Shown one piece after another: positions 57,740 to 64,000 of a stretch of DNA of 64,000 bases (position 1 is the first letter of the stretch; every line of letters starts with the position of its first letter). Under the pieces are notes generated by a model that saw only the letters and a list, made by a program, of their open reading frames with translations, had not been told where the DNA came from and did not search any database. The stretch is from Sthenelais limicola (Eukaryota > Annelida > Polychaeta > Phyllodocida > Sigalionidae). The stretch lies in contig OW804100.1 in the NCBI GenBank assembly GCA_942159475.1, positions 7,518,127 to 7,582,126 on the forward strand. Direction: 5' to 3'. The position numbers and the translations under genes are program-made.

Positions 57740-58150
57740 AGGGTTATTGGCCACCGCCGTCTTATAGGTTCAGACCACCTTCATTTGCTTTTCATACCAA
57801 GTATTTTCTTGCTACCATGACTTTTCCTTTTTTCCAAAATATAATCTTCAATCAATTTTTGAAATGTGCTAATATAGTGATCTTCCACACTTATTATGTT
57901 AGCCAAATACATGAATAATGGTAGAATCAAAACATTTGCTACCACTACCCTACCCTTGATCGAGATATGATTTTATTCATTTTTCTTCTAGCATCAGGCT
58001 CCAAAATGGATCTATAATTCGGGCAGTTGTATGCCTGTACTGGCGTATCGATCACATTAAACCCATCAATAACACCTTTAAAAACATCAATATAGCGCTC
58101 AAATACAGAGCAACCTTGGTAAAAGAGAACAGCCACAAATCTGCAAGGCT
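57740..58150 (-). pseudogene. L1/Tx1-like LINE ORF2 fragment
   Basis: Reading leftwards: VIDTPVQAYNCPNYRSILEP, RRKMNKIIS, then after a frameshift GRVVVANVLILPLFMYLANI and IEDYILEKRK. The W..R.LSL.GR..V.N.LILP...Y pattern lies after the RT domain in L1/Tx1-clade LINEs. No RT palm remains. Confidence 0.45.
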
Positions 58151-58670
58151 TAAGTTTTTTTCTTTTTTATTAGAAACGTTTATTAATCGATACACAAAAT
58201 AATATGACAATATACAATCTATTCTTGTAGAGTACAGTGACATGTGTATAATTGGTAGGAAATGAGCCTCAGTTTTAACCATTTGAACGGTTAAATCTGG
58301 TTTAGTGGCTATTACCTTTTGGTTTGATAAACTGTGACTTCTTTATGCATGTAACAACACAAATAGAAAGAGACTAGTTAAGAGAAGGAACTAGGAGAGA
58401 ACAACTACGATGATAGGATGAAGGGTGAGGATATTTACAGTTTTAAGAGAATATAGGTAACATACATTCAGCCTTGGTTAAGGCTGTGAAGACCTTATAA
58501 TCATTTATGTTTCTTGTGTCAACATCGAGATTGTTCCATAGTAACGCAGTTTTTCTTTGGACACTTTGGTCACTTTGGTCAAGTTGAACCAGTATACTTC
58601 CTAGTTTATGACTACATTCACAAATACCATGAAAACATTTAGCATAAACATCAACCAAATGACCTATTAC
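58151..58670 (-). pseudogene. LINE C-terminal fragment
   Basis: The frame 58658 to 58443 contains SVQRKTALLWNNLDVDTRNI and NDYKVFTALTK, the WN.L...FK... block that closes many LINE ORF2 proteins. The flanking TTTTTATTAGAAACG at about 58165 may be its 3' tail. Confidence 0.4.
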
Positions 58671-59399
58671 TGAAACAGGTGTAGAAAAAAACTACAGAAC
58701 CACCATCACACTCGTTGTAAAGTTGGTAGACAGGTGAGAGCCAAGGGGAAAGTCCAATGACGAAACATCCCAAACCTCCAACGCGTCATCAAGTTCAGCC
58801 ATTGTTTTCTACCATCGAGGCAAAAGAACTACACAACATAGCAACTGGCTCTCATCCAACACCATAGATGTTGCCACCTCTTTGACTCTCCACCACATCC
58901 TATTTACTGGGTTTCCCTGATGCACACACCTTGGAACCATGGTCAGCCGACCTGCACCTGGAAAATCGGTGAGGATAGTCGCAAGGGGACCTTGAGCAAC
59001 CTGCGGCATTAAACTTGAAGCACACATCTTTTGATGACTTGGACTTAGAGGCAGTAGTAGCTTTACCAGCCGTGGCCGTGAGTTCTCATAAGAGTAGAAT
59101 CTGAGAACTTCCTCCTGCTTCACCTCACTGAAAGCCACAAGGCCATGTTTGTTGGCATGCGACCTCACCGCTTGTTCGCAGAACATCGATACCTTGAGAG
59201 TATACATTTGCAAGGCAGTCATAGTAATGCAGTGCAACAGAACACCAGCAACCTCATCATACTATGAGGCGCCAAGTGTTACCTACATAATTCAGTGTTT
59301 TTTTGGTAGTCAGAAAGACCAAATTTAAAAATACAACCACAAAACTTTTTTTAAAACTGACACCAAATAAATAAATGCTGGGACAGAATAAATAAATGC
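58671..59399. other. Unrecognised, no confident gene
   Basis: The minus-strand frame 58809-59237 (142 codons) has no domain I recognise and no start context of note; it may be transposon-derived. Confidence 0.3.
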
Positions 59400-59960
59400 A
59401 GTTGACAGAATTAAAAGGTATAATGACCGAATTAATAAATACAGACACAAAATTATTAAATAATCACTGAATTAATAAATAGAGATACACAATAAATGAA
59501 TACAGAGACAAAATTATTAAAAAGGGATACCAAATTAATAAATAGTCACCGAATTATAAATATAAATACCAAATTAATACCTACACACACCAAATTATAA
59601 ATAGTCACCAAATTAATAAATACCATAACAAAATTAATAAATACAGTAACAAAATTAATAAATACAGTGACAAAACTAAATTGTGAAGACCAAATAGAAA
59701 GTACTGATACCGAATTAATAAATACACTCACCGAATTAATAAATGCAGTCACCGAATTAATAAATGCAGTCACCGAATTAATAAATACACTCACCGAATT
59801 AATAAATACACTCACCAAATTAAAAGGTACAGACCAAAATTAAAAGTACAGACACAAAATTAATAAATCAAGTCACCAAATGAATAAATAAAAACACCAA
59901 ATTAATCAAGGCAACCACCAAATAAATAAATACAAAGACCGAATTAATAAATACATCTGG
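59400..59960. repeat. 21 bp AT-rich minisatellite (ACCGAATTAATAAATACAGTC)
   Basis: About 25 imperfect units of RCCRAATTAATAAATACA with variable ends. The minus strand reads as FINSVSVFINSV repeats, a chance frame. The most uniform units are at 59715-59815. Confidence 0.95.
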
Positions 59961-60039
59961 CATTATTTAATTCGGTACTCCTCTCACACACACCAGGTGG
60001 CAGCTCCAGTGAGAAGAAAAATAGTCCCAGTTGAGTGGG

Positions 60040-60115
60040 GGGACTAGGCAGGAGTGTGTGTGTGTGTGTGGGGGGGGTCGGCGGGAGTGGGGGGAGGTCG
60101 AATGGGGGGGGTCGA
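60040..60115. repeat. GT/G-run low-complexity tract
   Basis: (GT)n followed by several G8-G9 runs. It is potentially G-quadruplex forming and slippage-prone. Confidence 0.85.
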
Positions 60116-60784
60116 CTATATAGTCTCAATTGAAGGGCCCCACCCTCTTTCTGGAGGAACTGTGCCTATGACAACTTGACATGTTTACATTGTAAATAGA
60201 ACTCTCATGACTAGGAGATATGTCATCCTCTCTCTCCTCCCGACGAGAAGATCTGGAAGAATCTTGAATCTTGACTTCCAAATCATCAGAGGATACGCAA
60301 CCATATAATATTAATACCTTTGAAATGATCAACACACCCGGTAAGAACATCAGCCTTTTCTCGCTCAATGGCCTGGACTTCGGCAACTAAATTCCTAGTA
60401 CAGCTCAATCATGTTGGAGGCTCGTGCTCAACCCCACAAAGCCTACAACACTTAGCTTTACCCATGTTGAACAATTCCAACAATAATAATCCAACACAAC
60501 TGAACAAATTTTCAAAACATGTGTGGATGAAGCGAGTGGGCGTTGAGGAGTGGAGTGTTTACCTTGTGGAAGGGAGAAGGGCATCATGACATGGAGAGAG
60601 CTGATTGGACAATATAATAGGTTCGCGGGGGTGGGGTTCTCAGGGGGGTGGGGGCGTTGCCCAGCTCCTGTTGCCAATATACGCGGTGATGAATCACCTG
60701 CACATACTGTTGAATGACTATGGAAGCAAGTATCATCTTCTACCAGGTCTCGGCATTCCCTGGATAGGGAACCACCATTGCCAC
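60116..60784. other. Unrecognised; possible minus-strand coding relic
   Basis: On the minus strand a start at about 60463 gives MGKAKCCRLCGVEHEPPT, and in a shifted frame LVAEVQAIEREKADVLTGC follows. The Cys-x2-Cys pattern and helix are suggestive, but the frame is broken and no family is certain. Confidence 0.25.
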
Positions 60785-61940
60785 TTTAAAGGGTCAGTCA
60801 ACGGGTTCATGGTCACTTTTAGGACAACAAACTTCATGGAGCCATAAATACAAGACCCAAGTCTCGATTTTTTTACTTCCATTTATGTCTAACTTATAGT
60901 CACTTACAGGCACAAATTGAGAAGTCCTAGTTGAAAAAGTATGTTTAGCACAAGAGGGCACTGAGAGTGCTGTGTGACGTCATAAAGCTGCGCCAGAAAT
61001 GTACATAATATCCCTACCTTCCCCCCAATCTCCCAGCAATTGAAACAGCTGTTCAATACAGGTATTTCAAGACATCTGTATTGAGAGGTCAACAATTGGG
61101 TTTAGTCCTCCCCTTTAACGAAGGGACACAAAAGGTGGTGAGAGAAAATGTGATGTGTTTCAGGGAAATGAGTCACAAGTCACAAAACTGTAATCCGTGT
61201 ACAAGAACCCTTATTTGGAATGTTTTCATTCTTGGTGTTCTTTGAGCTGCTAGTAGCATAAATATACATGTACCAAATTTCAAGATGGTGTATTACTAAA
61301 ATCCATGCAAGGTCATCCTGTATAGTACATTTAGCTACTTTACTATTAATTCTCTACTCAAACATATTCTAAACCTATTTTCCAAAAATGAAGATATCAA
61401 ATTTAAAATACAGTACTTATATGCACTACTGTTAACTATCATTGGAATCAGCTTGATGTCATCTTCTCAAATATGGTTGTTATCTCAAAATCCCTTTTTT
61501 GTGATCTGTGACTCATTTCCCTGAAACACATCCCAAATATGTGATACCTTGGTGCCACAGTGTATCAAAAGAGAGGGAAATAGCATTGCATTCATTTCAC
61601 TCTGACCTTGTGAGGAACAATCAATGGGTAATACAGAGTGTTTGTTTTGGTCTGGTAATACTTCTGCCCAGCCCACCTTCCTCCTTTCTAGCAGCAATTA
61701 TGAGAGTTGTTTGTTATGTTCATTGCATGTACATTTCAAGATTGGCGCAGCTTTATGATGTAGGCAAACAGTGGCGCCTTGAATGGAGTGTTAAACTGTG
61801 GAACTACTTTTTCAATCCTTTCAATGGGTAAAACTCAATAAATAATAACTTGAATTAAGTAAAACTGGGGTGGTTACATTTCAATAATAGCAAGGAAATG
61901 GATTTGCTCATAATATCTGGGGGTTTACTGACACTTTAAA
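60785..61940. repeat. Nested inverted-repeat element
   Basis: The outer ends TTTAAAGGGTCAGTCAACGG (60785) and the complement of TTTACTGACACTTTAAA (61924-61940) pair. Inner arms also pair, for example GACGTCATAAAGCTGCGCC (60978) against GGCGCAGCTTTATGATGT (61744-61761). A second, tighter pair sits inside at 61152-61183/61501-61532. No transposase frame. Confidence 0.65.
61152..61532. mobile_element. Inner foldback with 32 bp terminal repeats
   Basis: GATGTGTTTCAGGGAAATGA (61152) is the complement of 61513-61532, and the match extends to 32 bp with two mismatches. The interior of 317 bp is non-coding. Confidence 0.7.
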
Positions 61941-61945
61941 TTGGA

Positions 61946-63965
61946 ATGAAGATTCATACAGACAACAGGTCTAAAAAGATCATCATGCAATTACATGACT
62001 TGGGTCTCAGTGTTCTTCAGCTAGGGACTGTTGTCTGTGAGAACTTTAATTTCAGGACAAAGGAACTGTCGTCCTGCTCAGCTGCAACAGGGGACTTTTT
62101 ACGCATGGTGCACTTGACAACTTGGACCACAATCCCTCAAGTACCACTGCTAACGGTTCATTTCATGGCATAGGAATTAGTCTATTTCAGTTTCACACTT
62201 CATCTAACTAAGAATCACCAGTTGCTAGACAGCTACCCCACTGTACCAGCTGTGGCTATGAAGACAGGAAAAGTCTCAGTCTCAAAATTGTCAAATGCAA
62301 CAGCACCAAAAGTGGGACAACTGGTGGGTACACAATTGAAGGAGAAGATATGGTTGCAGCATGCTAGTCATCTTCTAGAAAAGGATGAAATTGATAAAAG
62401 TGACACTGTTGCATGGTCAGCATACCATGCCTCCATGCAAGATGCATCAGTACATTTGCAAACAACCCTCCCAGAGCTCTTGTCCCTTTCCTATGAGAAA
62501 GCAGCTACTGCAGCTATGATCAAGCATGGAATGAATGTGCTGCTGTGGGCCACAGAATTTCTCAATCCTGAACAGATACCAGTTATTGCCATTGATGCAC
62601 CACAAATTCACACAGTGGAACTGGCCAGACACCCATGGAGAAAAATGGTTCATAGTTATGTTGGGCGGCCTACACATAGAGATGGCAATGTGGAAACATG
62701 ACTATGGAAGGATCTGGATGGACCAATGTTTACACAAGCAGCTATTGCATCATCAGGTACTGCAGACTCATTTCCAAATGCTTCACACCTTCCCAGAACA
62801 AGGCATGCACCCTTTCCTTGATGACAGTGATAAGTTACTAACTCTGTTATAACTCTGTGTAACCTTTGATAATATGCTGATCGGGTCTTTGTTCCACACA
62901 TTATAAAAGAAATAGAAAATTCAAAACGAATTGATGTATTTTGGACAAATACATCCCCAGCAGTGAAAAGTGAGGAAAGGGTCTTTGGAGAAAAGTTGCT
63001 TGTAGGAACAAGCTCCTGATTTTTTGTGTGAGCCAACCAACAAAGAGGACCAACAAAGAGGAACTATTCACCTTCCTTTTCAACAATATTGCCACTGTGC
63101 ATTGCCCTAAGGACAAGGAAATAATAATCACATCTGGTGCCACAACTTTTTTTCGAGGAACACATTGGTCCATAGCACCATGTGATCATGAGGAAGCAGG
63201 CACTATAGGCTGCTGATCTGGCTACAGGATGCCCTTCTGAATAGCTGTACCAACTGTCTGGTGTGTACGGTTGACACAGATGTAGTAGTGATCCTCAATG
63301 GAAAGTTTCATCAGCTGACAACCTAGTGCCAAGATATCAACATTTGGGTTGCCTTTGGTACAGGGAAGAACTTTTTATCTCTTCACATCAATTCTATCCA
63401 TGAAGACTTCAAGAGAAATCCCTTGCCCTCCCTGTCGTCCACTGTTTTACAGGTTGTGATATCACATCTGCATTCTTTAGCAAAGGCAAAAAAGTCAGCA
63501 TGGGAGGCATGTCTTTGTTATCCAAATGTACATACATGGCACTCCATGTATGTACAGAGGTAACACTTGATGCTTCCCTGTTATCCTATATGATAAGGCC
63601 AGTATCCTAGAACATGTAAATGAAGTATGAAAGGAGCTACTTTGCCACAAAGGAAAGATAATGGAGACACTGCCCTAACCTAGGATGCACTATTGCAGCA
63701 TTCTAAGTGGGTTGCATATACCAGAATGGAATATGGTGCACCACTGAGCAGAGTGAACAGCATGCACCTAGTCCAGAGGGTTAGGGTTGGACTTTTGATG
63801 GGGGCAGCTAATCATGAGTTCCGTTATGGGCCATGTTACCTGTGGCCTGTAAGGCCTGCAGTGAACTTATGAGATGCAGCTGTTAGAGCCAAAGAGGATG
63901 TCGGGCAAGGTTTGCATGCAGAAAAGCCAATTGTAAGTGCACTGAACTCTGTTGTTGCCATTGAA
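61946..63965 (+). pseudogene. Decayed transposon-associated protein with PIN/FEN-like signature
   Basis: Pieces of one long protein are spread over three frames. KIWLQHASHLLEKDEIDK, AWSAYHASMQDA and LNPEQIPVIAIDAPQ lie at 62345-62610. WFIVMLGGLHIEMAMWK follows at about 62643-62695 in another frame, then IASSGTADSFPNASHLPRTR. VDTDVVVI lies at about 63270, NIWVAFGTGKNF at about 63340, and LPVVHCFTGCDITSAFF with SKGKK at 63424-63490. A Cys-rich tail follows QHAPSPEG (about 63759). I recall this block order in large uncharacterised proteins repeated in cnidarian, echinoderm and fish genomes. The DTDVV and FTGCD...GKGKK blocks look like a PIN/FEN-type metal-dependent nuclease core (inference). Many stops and frameshifts make it dead. 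It runs close to the window end. Confidence 0.6.
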
Positions 63966-64000
63966 TAAATTAATCATAAATGGTAAGGCCTGAAGATTAT

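Overview
This is eukaryotic, animal-type DNA. It is AT-rich and has no operons. Coding exons are short, bounded by GT/AG splice sites, and separated by long introns full of transposon relics, MITE-like foldbacks, minisatellites and microsatellites. The protein domains (trefoil/P-type, EGF-like, a CARD-like fragment with coiled coils) and the LINE, DIRS/LTR and MITE mix suggest a marine invertebrate. An echinoderm-like or other deuterostome is my guess; the species cannot be fixed from sequence alone. Almost all long open frames here are transposon remnants or chance reading through minisatellites.

Two host genes can be supported, both on the + strand. (1) A CARD-like/coiled-coil gene: exon 9488-9696 (C-terminal half of a death-fold, CARD-like domain) and terminal exon 14606-15401 (about 240 residues of coiled coil with a basic tail). 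They are joined by a phase-matched 4.9 kb intron that carries a 1.34 kb DNA element and a dead LINE. Its 5' exons were not found. (2) A secreted modular protein: a candidate signal-peptide exon at 24534-24609, then from 43017 to 51596 seven trefoil exons alternating with six EGF exons. Every exon is phase 1-1, and they sit in a nearly identical tandem array of 1408/1409 bp units. The array is broken in its seventh unit by a 3.46 kb non-autonomous LTR retrotransposon (52443-55905), after which a unit remnant resumes.

Region by region: 1-4600 holds nested foldback elements, a five-copy 275 bp tandem repeat with tRNA-like A and B boxes, and the 3' end of a LINE with a restriction-like endonuclease. 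4600-9487 is mostly non-coding with MITEs. 9488-15500 is the CARD/coiled-coil gene. 15500-24500 contains an X-box-like site near a possible tiny first exon, LINE and DIRS-like reverse-transcriptase relics on the minus strand, and two tandem repeats. 24949-34273 is a 9.3 kb structure with inverted arms of more than 1 kb enclosing many minisatellites, MITEs and a solo LTR; it lies in the presumed long intron of the trefoil/EGF gene. 34274-42956 has an old satellite split by a LINE, and a MITE. 42957-56380 is the trefoil/EGF array with its LTR insertion. 56380-64000 is a repeat graveyard: an L1/Tx1-like LINE relic, a 21 bp AT-rich minisatellite, nested inverted repeats, and a decayed copy of a large transposon-associated protein family with a PIN/FEN-like nuclease signature.

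The trefoil/EGF array and the CARD/coiled-coil gene are the biological content. The 9.3 kb inverted-repeat structure and the tRNA-like tandem repeat are the least explained pieces.
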